This document shows positions 8,411-16,421 of a DNA stretch of 64,000 bases, one piece after another. Each line of letters starts with the position of its first letter. Position 1 is the stretch's first letter. The stretch lies in NCBI GenBank assembly GCA_002428265.1, contig DIUR01000030.1, positions 1 through 64,000 on the forward strand. The letters run 5' to 3'. The translations under genes were made by a program, and so were the position numbers. The stretch comes from Bacteriovoracaceae bacterium UBA6153 (GTDB lineage Bacteria > Bdellovibrionota > Bacteriovoracia > Bacteriovoracales > Bacteriovoracaceae). The notes beneath the pieces were generated by a model, which was not told the DNA's origin, searched no databases, and was given only the letters and a program-made list of their open reading frames with translations.

Positions 8411-10486
8411 ATGAGTTCAACACTAAACTTTAATCGTTTGAAGACATCACAATCACTCTATTTGAGACAACATAAGGACAATCCTATTCACTGGTGGCCT
8501 TACGGCCCAGAGGCCCTTGATTACGCTCAAAGAACAAATAAGCCGATCTTTTTATCTATAGGATACTCATCATGCCACTGGTGCCATGTCATGAGTCACG
8601 AATCTTTTAGCGACAAAGCAGTTGCTGATTTTATGAACGAAGAGTTCGTCTGTATTAAAGTCGATCGCGAAGAGTTTCCTGATATAGATAATTATTATCA
8701 GAAAGCTGCGCAACTTTTTGGTAGTAGCGGTGGATGGCCTCTGTCTGCTTTTTTACTTCCAGACACAAGACCATTTTTTGTTGGAACCTATTATCCATTA
8801 ACTTCAAAGAGTGATGCTCCAAACTTTCCTGGATTAGTAAAAGAATTAAAGCGCGCTTATAAAGAAGAAAGTGAGCAAGTTGAAAAAAACGCCGTTCAAG
8901 TCACTGAAGCGATAAAAAACGGAACAACACCTCCGGGTGATGTGAACTTTGAAGGTCACTTCCCTGCTCCTAATGCTGTATTAGAAGCTGTAAAAGAGTT
9001 CAGAGATATGAACCACGGCGGATATGGAGCGGCTCCAAAGTTCCCAATGTTTGCTTATTATGAATGGGCATTAGAACAAATGCTTGAAGGAATGATTTCT
9101 AAAGAGCAAGGCGAGTTCGTCGTCATGAGTTTAGAAAAAATGTTAATGGGTGGAATCAACGATCAAGCACGCGGTGGGATTCACCGTTATTCAACTGATG
9201 CCACATGGACAGTGCCACACTTTGAAAAAATGCTTTATGACCAAGCGGGATTTTTGAGAACGATGACAAAATTAAGTCTCGTTTATCCAAGCCCATTAGT
9301 ATTTGATTCATTAATTAATACTCTTGATTATCTTGAGCAAGAAATGCTCTCTGATGAAAAAGATGGAATGAGACACTTCTTTGCAGCTCAAGACGCTGAC
9401 AGTGAAGGAGTTGAAGGACTTTATTTCACATTTACCGAAGAAGAATTTGAAGATCTATTAAACCGCCACGATGACGACGCTGAAACTCTTGGCAAAAATA
9501 TGGATAACATTAAGAAATGGTTCCAGATTACGGCCAAAGGAAACTTTGAACATAATCTCAACGTCATCAGCATGAATCCAGAACATAAAGAAGAGTTCTA
9601 CCAGCAGGCCAATTGGGACATTGTAAGAAAAGTAAAGCGCGCTATCTTGACTGAAAGAAAAGACCGCATGCCTCCAGCAACTGACAACAAAGGTGTTGCA
9701 AGCTGGAACTTCATGCTGATTTCTGCTTTAGTAGACGTGGTTCAATACTCTCAAATTGATGTCATCAAACGCATGGCCTCTAACCTAATTAATACAACGA
9801 TCGAAGCAGTCTTTAAAACATTCCTGATCACATCCGGTGATGGAATGAAAATGAGACATACGACGACAGTTGAGTTCTCTCATCCATACTTAGAAGACTT
9901 TGTCTTCTTTGCAGAGACTCAACTTCGTCTTTATGAAATTTCATCTAATGACGTTTTCAAACAAAACTTCAAAGATGCGATTAACTTTGTTACAAAAGAA
10001 TTTTTAAATGAAGGAAGCATGACAACAAGAGCGAAACTCTCTGAGCACCTTGAGCTGTATCCAAACCAGGACTACACTCCATTTGATGCTTCTTTCAAGT
10101 CCCCGGTTGCCACTTATCTTCAACTCATGAGAAGAGCTGCCGTTTTATTTTCTGACAGAGACTACACTGACACGATTTTAAACTTAAAAGATGCTGTGAC
10201 TCAAACTGTGTTAAAAGTAAATCCTGTAAGCGCTGGTGAAGCCCTTAGGGCCCTTACTTATCCGGCAGAAGCTTACAGAGTGATGAAGCTTCCAAAGCTT
10301 TGGGCACAAAATGACGACTTCATTAAGTTCATCCCTTATTTCCTACCGCGATTTGTTCTCGACTATCACGATGGATCTAATGGAGCTGACATGTATGAGA
10401 TTTGCACGATGAATGCTTGCGAATTAAAGGGCACGGGCTTCCAAGAGTTCGTGAAAGTTCTTACCCCAGCTCAAGCACAGGAATAA
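8411..10486 (+). CDS. Thioredoxin-domain protein of the YyaL/DUF255 family
   Basis: 691 aa, the family's usual length. An N-terminal thioredoxin-like domain (about 5-165) has the signature SSCHWCHVMSHESF with CxxC at C55/C58. The rest is a six-hairpin-glycosidase-like alpha/alpha toroid, with landmarks PKFPMF, GGIHRYSTDATWTVPHFEKMLYDQA, DADSEG and KGVASWN. These are landmark positions of the YyaL/SPATA20 group, whose biochemical role is not settled. A TATAAT at 8369-8374 may be its -10 box. The next gene starts 2 nt after its stop, so the pair is an operon. Confidence 0.9.
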   Translation: MSSTLNFNRLKTSQSLYLRQHKDNPIHWWPYGPEALDYAQRTNKPIFLSIGYSSCHWCHVMSHESFSDKAVADFMNEEFVCIKVDREEFPDIDNYYQKAAQLFGSSGGWPLSAFLLPDTRPFFVGTYYPLTSKSDAPNFPGLVKELKRAYKEESEQVEKNAVQVTEAIKNGTTPPGDVNFEGHFPAPNAVLEAVKEFRDMNHGGYGAAPKFPMFAYYEWALEQMLEGMISKEQGEFVVMSLEKMLMGGINDQARGGIHRYSTDATWTVPHFEKMLYDQAGFLRTMTKLSLVYPSPLVFDSLINTLDYLEQEMLSDEKDGMRHFFAAQDADSEGVEGLYFTFTEEEFEDLLNRHDDDAETLGKNMDNIKKWFQITAKGNFEHNLNVISMNPEHKEEFYQQANWDIVRKVKRAILTERKDRMPPATDNKGVASWNFMLISALVDVVQYSQIDVIKRMASNLINTTIEAVFKTFLITSGDGMKMRHTTTVEFSHPYLEDFVFFAETQLRLYEISSNDVFKQNFKDAINFVTKEFLNEGSMTTRAKLSEHLELYPNQDYTPFDASFKSPVATYLQLMRRAAVLFSDRDYTDTILNLKDAVTQTVLKVNPVSAGEALRALTYPAEAYRVMKLPKLWAQNDDFIKFIPYFLPRFVLDYHDGSNGADMYEICTMNACELKGTGFQEFVKVLTPAQAQE

Positions 10487-10488
10487 TA

Positions 10489-11412
10489 ATGAGTGAAAAA
10501 CTTTTAAGTGGAATGAGAATTATCGATCTAAGCCACAGGCTTCCAGGTCCTCTATGCGGAAAAATCCTCACAGAGCTGGGGGCCGAAGTTATTAAGATTG
10601 AAGATCATGAATTTCAGGATCCCTTTCTTTCAGGACTTTTTGCAAAGTTTGATTCTAGTTTTGTTTCTTGGTATGAAAATTTAAATCGTGGGAAAAAAAT
10701 TGAAAGGTTTGACTTCAACGATCCAGCTGATCAAGAAAAAATTCACAACCTAGTCGTTGGAGCAGATGCTGTTATTATCGGTATTCCTCATAAGACTAGA
10801 GCAAAATTAAAAATTACAGACACTGACCTTACGCTGAAGAAACCTTTTGTTGTTATTGAGCTTCTTGCTAGCCTTCATGAAAAGAAATCGATGCATGACT
10901 TAAATGCGATGGCGATGACAGGACTCTTGTCTCAATACGTTGCTGGAAGAACAGAGAAAATAATCGATCCTCCTTTTCTTCCGATAGCCGGAATTAGCTT
11001 CGGCCATAAAGGTGCCACTGATTTACTTGCCGGCTTTATTAAGTCATCAAAGAATAACTCTACTGAATTTGTTAAAACTTATCTTGATCAAGCGACAAAA
11101 GAAATTCTTGGAATCTTCTGGCCTGAAGCTGATAGATTAATCGGTCGAACAAAATTCCTGCATAACGGGATTTATCCTTGTTACTCTCTCTATCAAACCA
11201 AAGATAAAAAGTACGTTGCCCTTGCTGCTGTTGAAGAGAAGTTCTGGCAGAAGTTCTGTGAAATTTTTACAGTGCAGACTTCGATGGATAGATTTCATCA
11301 TGAAGACTCAAAACTCTTTGATCTCATCTCAGAAAAACTTAGTTCATTCACTCAAGCGCAGATTGATCAGATGACAACGGATCACGATGTCTGTCTTTCT
11401 ATCATCAAGTAG
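10489..11412 (+). CDS. CoA-transferase family III (CaiB/BaiF) protein, short form
   Basis: 307 aa from ATG 10489; an upstream in-frame ATG at 10402 lies inside the previous gene and is rejected. The CaiB/BaiF start is clear (GMRIIDLSHRLPGPLCGKILTELGAEVIKIE), and a C-terminal piece LHNGIYPCYSLYQTKDKKYVALAAVEEKFW matches the family. Family members of about 400 aa move CoA between organic acids or racemise acyl-CoAs, using an Asp nucleophile in the middle. Here the central region is shortened and the tail is missing, so activity is uncertain. It is translationally coupled to the YyaL-like gene (2-nt gap). Confidence 0.8.
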   Translation: MSEKLLSGMRIIDLSHRLPGPLCGKILTELGAEVIKIEDHEFQDPFLSGLFAKFDSSFVSWYENLNRGKKIERFDFNDPADQEKIHNLVVGADAVIIGIPHKTRAKLKITDTDLTLKKPFVVIELLASLHEKKSMHDLNAMAMTGLLSQYVAGRTEKIIDPPFLPIAGISFGHKGATDLLAGFIKSSKNNSTEFVKTYLDQATKEILGIFWPEADRLIGRTKFLHNGIYPCYSLYQTKDKKYVALAAVEEKFWQKFCEIFTVQTSMDRFHHEDSKLFDLISEKLSSFTQAQIDQMTTDHDVCLSIIK

Positions 11413-11420
11413 TATCAAAG

Positions 11421-11450
11421 TGGCCCAGCGACTCTTTTGACCCTGGGCCA
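11421..11450 (+). other. Stem-loop downstream of the CaiB-like gene
   Basis: A perfect 8-bp stem TGGCCCAG (11421-11428) / CTGGGCCA (11443-11450) with a 14-nt loop, just past the stop codon. There is no T-run, so it is a 3' stem-loop rather than a canonical terminator. Confidence 0.55.
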
Positions 11451-11590
11451 GGTCTATTAAAAAAACTCTAAATGACACCAAAAGGCTCGGTTATTACCAA
11501 ATATCCGATCAAATTACTTGGCACGAAACCTGTATTACTACGATTAAGAAATAACGGTCATGGATGATCGAATTAATCAGGAGGTCATTT

Positions 11591-11881
11591 ATGAAGGGAC
11601 TCATTGTATTTGCATTTTGTTGTTTACTATCATTGGGAGCTAACGCATCTCAAGGACTTAAGGCACAGGACGTTAAAGGACTTAAGACGCATGCTGGTAA
11701 AATTATTATGAATTTGAGCTTGCAAGAAAGTACTAAGGTGCTAAAATCATTGGAAGCTGACGAAAACATCGAACTTCGTGATGAAGTCATCTACCCTGAA
11801 GAAGTTTCAGAGCTGATCGTGGGTAAATTGACAAAAGCGAGAATTACTGAGAAAAGACCGAATCCAAAGGATTATAATTAA
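11591..11881 (+). CDS. Small secreted protein, unknown function
   Basis: 96 aa from ATG 11591, chosen because a perfect AGGAGG (11580-11584 region) sits at ideal distance; the longer frame from 11564 adds nothing sensible. The first 20 residues are a signal peptide (MKGLIVFAFCCLLSLGANA, cleavage after ANA). The mature part is about 76 residues, charged, without cysteine, rich in Lys and Glu. I do not recognise it. The strong ribosome-binding site, solitary position and structured 3' end (two extra hairpins plus a strong terminator) suggest an abundant periplasmic or outer-surface protein. Confidence 0.75.
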   Translation: MKGLIVFAFCCLLSLGANASQGLKAQDVKGLKTHAGKIIMNLSLQESTKVLKSLEADENIELRDEVIYPEEVSELIVGKLTKARITEKRPNPKDYN

Positions 11882-11884
11882 AAT

Positions 11885-11920
11885 TTTTAGGGCGCCAACC
11901 CTAAAATCCTCCGAAAGGAT
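11885..11920 (+). other. Two tandem hairpins in the 3' untranslated region
   Basis: Hairpin 1 is TTTTAGGG (11885-11892) / CCCTAAAA (11899-11906). Hairpin 2 is ATCCT/AGGAT around a CCGAA loop, immediately after. They lie between the stop codon and the terminator and could protect the mRNA 3' end. Confidence 0.5.
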
Positions 11921-11942
11921 AGTGTTTGTTGTTGTGTGAAGG

Positions 11943-11965
11943 GCCCGCGAAAGCGGGCTTTTTAT
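11943..11965 (+). terminator. Intrinsic terminator
   Basis: GCCCGC-GAAA-GCGGGC (11943-11958) followed by TTTTTATTTT. It ends the small secreted protein gene and touches the 3' end of the convergent methyltransferase. Confidence 0.85.
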
Positions 11966-12558
11966 TTTCTACAAACCACTCTTAAAACGTCACATTCCCC
12001 ATGAGCATTCGAAAAACTAAGTCCTCTTCCAATCATAAAATATTCAATCTTAAATCCAGAATCTAGTATTTCTTTTTCTAAATCAAATGCATCCGGCACG
12101 TGCTTATAAGGCATATTCACAGGCATTCTACTTTTTTGAACCATCATTTCAGCAGCGAGAAGCCCACCCACATTCAGCAGCTGATAAATATTAGCAAAAG
12201 CATTCTTGCGATCTTGTAGATCAGTTATGCAATGGAGACAGTGAGAATCAAAAATTAAATCAAAGCTCTCATTGGGCAGATCTTCTCGTTTTGAGATATC
12301 GCCTAGGATAAACTTAATCGACGAGTTTTTTGCAGCTAAATCCAGCGCTCTATCTGAAAAGTCGATCGCCGTAATAAGGGTTTTATCGACTGATGTATCT
12401 TCAAAAATAGACTTAGACCCAGGCCCTATATCGAGGACTCTTGCAGAAGTTTTTACTTTCTTTGAGACAATAGTGTCATAGAAATCAAGCAGGCTTGATT
12501 CATAAAACCCATCGGTTTCAAGTGAATAAAATTTATTAAATTGTTCCAACGAACTCAA
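11962..12558 (-). CDS. Class I SAM-dependent methyltransferase
   Basis: 198 aa, starting at TTG 12558, which overlaps the last 23 nt of the upstream gene. Motif I is ARVLDIGPGSKSIFE (about 40-54), the acidic residue after strand 2 is in ITAIDFSD, and motif IV is FDLIFDSHCLHCI, followed by a post-motif NVGGLLAAEMM. This is a compact Rossmann methyltransferase; the substrate is unknown. No ATG precedes motif I in frame, so the TTG start or a nearby internal TTG must be used. It is coupled to the papain-like gene by overlap. Confidence 0.82.
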   Translation of the reverse strand: MSSLEQFNKFYSLETDGFYESSLLDFYDTIVSKKVKTSARVLDIGPGSKSIFEDTSVDKTLITAIDFSDRALDLAAKNSSIKFILGDISKREDLPNESFDLIFDSHCLHCITDLQDRKNAFANIYQLLNVGGLLAAEMMVQKSRMPVNMPYKHVPDAFDLEKEILDSGFKIEYFMIGRGLSFSNAHGECDVLRVVCRK

Positions 12559-13162
12559 ATCGATTATCTCTTGAAAAAGATGCGGGAGAATTTCCTAACT
12601 CACCTTCAGGAACAACACCCTTGAAATACTTCGTCCAATAATCAATGTGCTTTTGGTATGTCACTGGAAACGGAACTGTTTTTTCTTTCAGAAAATGATC
12701 CATAAACTTAGCGATGAACTCCGAGCAATATAAAAGCTCAACACCTTTTGAATTAAAATTATTCCAAAGATATTTAGAGTCAAATGGTGCGTGTTTAAAT
12801 TGTTCATTGAATACATCAAGCATCACTTTTTCAAGGAGTGATCTTTTTTGAGCAGAAATATTTTTAAGCTCTACTGCTCTATAAACGTGAATGAATGTTC
12901 CAGGTGTTTTATTTTTTGAAAAATCAGCATACGAGTAATGATCCAGACTCCCCAAAGATTGAGCGATTCTGATTCTTCCCTCTTCATCTTTAATTGCCAC
13001 ACCAGAGTGTGAAAAAAGTGAATTAGTCTCTGATTCAATCACTCTGCACTCATAGCAGTTCAATGAAATAAGAAGAATGTCTCCGGGCCTTACGTCAGAC
13101 AGACTCATACCAAAAACAGTATTAGAAATAACAAATGTCAGGGCAAGTAGTAGTGTTTTCAT
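12536..13162 (-). CDS. Secreted YiiX/YebB-like permuted papain-fold protein
   Basis: 208 aa with an N-terminal signal peptide (MKTLLLALTFVISNTVFG). The pattern matches the permuted NlpC/P60-like YiiX group: an early RPGDILLI, a catalytic-type histidine in LFSHSGVAI, and a late cysteine in ELLYCSEFIAKF. Such proteins are predicted cysteine hydrolases acting on peptides or lipids; the substrate cannot be read from the sequence. It is first in a two-gene unit with the methyltransferase. Confidence 0.78.
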   Translation of the reverse strand: MKTLLLALTFVISNTVFGMSLSDVRPGDILLISLNCYECRVIESETNSLFSHSGVAIKDEEGRIRIAQSLGSLDHYSYADFSKNKTPGTFIHVYRAVELKNISAQKRSLLEKVMLDVFNEQFKHAPFDSKYLWNNFNSKGVELLYCSEFIAKFMDHFLKEKTVPFPVTYQKHIDYWTKYFKGVVPEGELGNSPASFSRDNRFEFVGTI

Positions 13163-13248
13163 GAGCGCACCCTATCATATTCGTCTCACAAATGCCTACT
13201 TTTTAAGTCAGCTACTTTAAAAGACTATGCTAACAACACATTAATTTT

Positions 13249-13276
13249 TAAGGCCCGATTACTAGTATGCCGAAAA
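13249..13276 (+). promoter_or_regulatory. Possible sigma-28 (FliA) promoter
   Basis: TAAGGCCC (13249-13256), 12 bp, then GCCGAAAA (13269-13276); consensus is TAAAGTTT-N11-GCCGATAA. Predicted start near 13283 supports translation from ATG 13315 rather than GTG 13285. Two mismatches in key positions make this weaker than the motA site. Confidence 0.38.
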
Positions 13277-13314
13277 GATAAGTAGTGGAAAAATTTAAAA
13301 CGTATAATACATTC

Positions 13315-14547
13315 ATGTATAAACTTAATTGTTTAATCACATTACTTGCTTTCGTGGCCTCCACTGCACTTGTTGCTGATGATGCTGCTGTTGAAAAAGT
13401 CATGGCAGAGCAACTCGCGGCCTGTTCAAAAAACACTGCTATGGAATGGAGTGCAAGCCTAAATCGTTGTGTAACAAAAGCAAAAGCACTTGAAACAAGA
13501 AATGAAGCAAAGGCCTGTGAAAGTCTTGAAACACTTGAGGCAAAAAAAGCGTGTCACCTTCAAATTGCCACTAAGAATGCTGGTGTCTCCGCTGATCCAA
13601 ACGCAGTTGGAGAAAAAGTTTCGAGCTTACAATCTCAATCAGCAGTGATCAATGCGGCCACGACCATTGTTTCTGCGCTAAACTTTTTTGCCAAAGAAGG
13701 TGCCGGCAGTAACTGTATGTCAAAATCAATTCTTGGAGTAACGTCTCTAGGAGGATTTGCGACTGATATTTATTTAAAAATTCAAACAAAGAAAAAATTA
13801 AAAGGGCTTCAGGATAAATATATTGTCGATGATAAAGACAATACATACGCCACTCAGGTTAAAGCTCTTGAATATTTAAAAGAAGAGCAAACAGTTGTGA
13901 AGAAAATTGCAGCTGCTGAAAAGAAAAGGCAGATGCTTTTGATGATTGGTTATGGTGCCGCTGCTGCGACTGCTGGTTATGAGATGTTTACTTCTTCGAC
14001 CTGTGCTGATGGGCCACCAAAAAAAGAAGGTGACGCCACTGCAAAGGCGGATGAAAATGTAGCTAAAACTGAAACTTTAGAATCAGATAATCCTCCTCCG
14101 GGTGCAAAGACTTCTCCTGTTACAAGAGGAACGGCCGAAGGAACTCCTCTTGAACCACTGGATGCACCTACAACTAAATCACTTGCAGCTAGTCCAGAAG
14201 TAGCTACTGTCGCTGATCCGGCCATTCCCAACAAATATAAAACGCTTGAATCTGTAAAAGATGGAAACGTAGTACGCAATGTTTTAAAAGATGATATGGG
14301 AAAAGTATCTGGTGTAGTTCATAACGGTGAAGTTTATAATACTTTTACAACTACAAAATCTGGCCAGGTGCTCGCCACTGGAACTCCCATTGGAAAATTT
14401 GATTACTCCTCTGGTGTTTTTGCTGGTGGAAAAGTTGATAAGATCGCAATCACTTCTGGTTATACTATTAATACTGGAAAATTTATTAGCGGTGGCTCTG
14501 GTACTACTCCAGTAAGTGGAACAAGTTTTGGGACGGGGAAAAAATAG
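13315..14547 (+). CDS. Secreted protein of unknown function with glycine-zipper-like segments
   Basis: 410 aa from ATG 13315. A signal peptide (MYKLNCLITLLAFVASTALVA) is followed by a cysteine-containing helical region (five Cys in residues about 37-85), a small-residue hydrophobic segment near SKSILGVTSLGGFATDIYL, a Lys/Glu coiled-coil stretch, a second segment IGYGAAAATAGYEMF, then a Pro/Thr/Ala-rich linker and a C-terminal Gly/Ser/Thr region that may be beta-structured. I do not recognise the family. It abuts the next secreted gene (stop TAG directly before ATG), so the two are co-translated and probably work together at the envelope. Confidence 0.75.
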   Translation: MYKLNCLITLLAFVASTALVADDAAVEKVMAEQLAACSKNTAMEWSASLNRCVTKAKALETRNEAKACESLETLEAKKACHLQIATKNAGVSADPNAVGEKVSSLQSQSAVINAATTIVSALNFFAKEGAGSNCMSKSILGVTSLGGFATDIYLKIQTKKKLKGLQDKYIVDDKDNTYATQVKALEYLKEEQTVVKKIAAAEKKRQMLLMIGYGAAAATAGYEMFTSSTCADGPPKKEGDATAKADENVAKTETLESDNPPPGAKTSPVTRGTAEGTPLEPLDAPTTKSLAASPEVATVADPAIPNKYKTLESVKDGNVVRNVLKDDMGKVSGVVHNGEVYNTFTTTKSGQVLATGTPIGKFDYSSGVFAGGKVDKIAITSGYTINTGKFISGGSGTTPVSGTSFGTGKK

Positions 14548-15792
14548 ATGAAAAAAATATTTATCATTCTATTTATTCTTAATTCTACTTTATGTTTTTC
14601 ACAAAACATCGCCAAAGATGTTGCAACAGGTGCAGCCGTTGGGGCAGCAAAAAAAGAAGGCGCAACAATGGCAGCAGATGCAGTTGCTCCAGGCTTCACC
14701 GACAAAATCGGAAAATTTTTATCCAGCCCGCCGGGAATCATGATTGTCGCAGGAATTGGTGGTCTTAATTCCGCAATTCTTTATAAAGCGGCAGGAGATC
14801 AAGAAAAAGAAAATGAAGAAAATATTAAAAAAATTGATAAGCTTCTGTCTGTCTATAAAGACTCTTGGACAAACAAATGTCCTAACGGAAGAGAAAAATT
14901 AGAAGAGCCAAAATGTTATTGTTATCTGGAATCAGGAAAACAAAATACAGACCGAAGCAATTCTCAGATCTGTAAAGACCTCTGGGCAAAAAATAAATAC
15001 TTCCTCGACTCCACTGCTACAGATTATGCGGCACTAACGTTAAATGCAGATCCAGCAGGATGTATGACCCTAACCGGTCAGTTCGATGAAAAATGTAATT
15101 GTAAAAAAATGGTGAACTCAAAAGGTACAAATGCTTGTATGAAATCAGTTGCGATTAATATTGGTGACAACGCTCTTGGGTCTGCTTATTTGAAATCTTC
15201 TGGTTTTGATAAAGTTATGCAAAATGCGGCCTCTACTTTAAGCGGGAATGCCAACATTGGAAACCTTAGTGACAAGGCATTGAGCTTAGCGATTGCAAAG
15301 CAAGGTGATCTTAACAATGGTCTTTTTGAAAAATTAAATGCCAATCCTGCAAAGAATATGTTTCCAAAAATCGATAGCAATATGGATCTCTTAAAACTTC
15401 AGGGTGCAGTATTTTCAAAAAATGATTTACAAAAATTAGGTTCTGCTTTCGGAGGATCGGCACTTGCAAGTATCGGTAGTGGATTAACGGGTGAAAAGGC
15501 CAAAGCGATTCAAGACGTCAAATCCAAACTAGGCCTTGAGCTCGCTGGAAGTGGAAAAGGTTTAGATGCAAAAAAAGCAACTAAGAAGCCTGGAATAGAT
15601 TTGAGTTTTTCTGATAGTGGATCAGCTGGTGGCGGACAAGTCTTAGGAAATTTTCCAGAGAAAAATTATAATTATAAAAATAGCGATATCGTAACAGATG
15701 ATGGTGCTAATCTTTTTGAAATTATTTCTAACCGTTATATTCAATCGGGTCTCAGAAGACTCTTTGATGACGGCAGCACTCCTACCGAGTAA
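14548..15792 (+). CDS. Secreted protein of unknown function with C-terminal NRY motif
   Basis: 414 aa with signal peptide MKKIFIILFILNSTLCFS. Next come alanine/glycine-rich small-residue segments (VATGAAVGAAKKEG; PGIMIVAGIGGLNSAILY), a Lys/Glu helix and a cysteine cluster (CPNGREKLEEPKCYCYLE, then CNCKKMVNSKGTNAC). A long Ala/Gly/Leu region follows, and a C-terminal segment NLFEIISNRYIQSGLRRLF. The last segment recurs in the 16422-18218 protein (NLFDMITNRYKSVSADKRL), linking the two. It has no recognised domain and probably forms one operon with the preceding gene. Confidence 0.78.
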   Translation: MKKIFIILFILNSTLCFSQNIAKDVATGAAVGAAKKEGATMAADAVAPGFTDKIGKFLSSPPGIMIVAGIGGLNSAILYKAAGDQEKENEENIKKIDKLLSVYKDSWTNKCPNGREKLEEPKCYCYLESGKQNTDRSNSQICKDLWAKNKYFLDSTATDYAALTLNADPAGCMTLTGQFDEKCNCKKMVNSKGTNACMKSVAINIGDNALGSAYLKSSGFDKVMQNAASTLSGNANIGNLSDKALSLAIAKQGDLNNGLFEKLNANPAKNMFPKIDSNMDLLKLQGAVFSKNDLQKLGSAFGGSALASIGSGLTGEKAKAIQDVKSKLGLELAGSGKGLDAKKATKKPGIDLSFSDSGSAGGGQVLGNFPEKNYNYKNSDIVTDDGANLFEIISNRYIQSGLRRLFDDGSTPTE

Positions 15793-15795
15793 TAC

Positions 15796-16224
15796 TTAAG
15801 GCTCAATAAATTCCTTAAGGCCTAGAGCATTCAACCATTCTGGTGTTGGTGAAATTAATTTTCTAGCAGCGAGATCCATCATCCCTACTGACAATGTCAT
15901 AGTCGAAGCAACTTTGCCGTCTTCTTTGATCATTTTCTGATCCAAGATCATGACGTATTTATTTCTCATTTCTGGGCGAGCTTGTGAGACGATTTTTATT
16001 TTTTCGCGATTTTTTAACTCTGCTTTAAAAGTTAGCTGAACATCAAGCAGTACCGGGCCGATTTTTTTGTCTAGGATCTCTTTTAAACCCAAATTATTTT
16101 TTGTAATGAAATCCCAACGGGCCTCTTCATATAACGTTAAATAGACGGCATTGTTCACGTGTCCGAAGGTATCTAAATGCTGCTCAAGAATTGTTAATTC
16201 ATACTCGTAAATTGGGTTGGCCAT
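15796..16224 (-). CDS. Acyl-CoA thioesterase, 4HBT/YbgC type
   Basis: 142 aa from ATG 16224 (an AGGA lies upstream; GTG 16230 adds two residues). Hot-dog fold, with the YbgC-type active-site stretch YEYELTILEQHLDTFGHVNNAVYLTLYEEARW, which holds the catalytic Asp. It hydrolyses acyl-CoA thioesters; the chain length cannot be inferred. It stands alone between two secreted-protein genes, convergent with the first and divergent from the second. Confidence 0.88.
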   Translation of the reverse strand: MANPIYEYELTILEQHLDTFGHVNNAVYLTLYEEARWDFITKNNLGLKEILDKKIGPVLLDVQLTFKAELKNREKIKIVSQARPEMRNKYVMILDQKMIKEDGKVASTMTLSVGMMDLAARKLISPTPEWLNALGLKEFIEP

Positions 16225-16421
16225 AAACACATTCCTATTGGGAAAATGCCTTTAAAAGAAGGCATTTTGATAGACTTTACAAGGCCCTACTTTAATAGAT
16301 TCGAATCCTTATTCCAAGGGCTTATTTAAGGATATTTGCTAGTTGATCAATAAACTCAAGAAACTACAGGGATCTACCGATGAGTAGTCGTATAATTTAC
16401 CTAAGGGACAATGGTGAGATT

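Noticed and set aside
10402..10488. Extended N-terminus of the CaiB/BaiF gene
   Set aside because: Lies inside the upstream YyaL-like gene in another frame and has no family similarity; ATG 10489 gives the normal family start.
11518..11534. Sigma-54 promoter
   Set aside because: TTGGCACG matches the -24 box, but the -12 box reads CTGTA and lacks the conserved GC; kept only as a remark.
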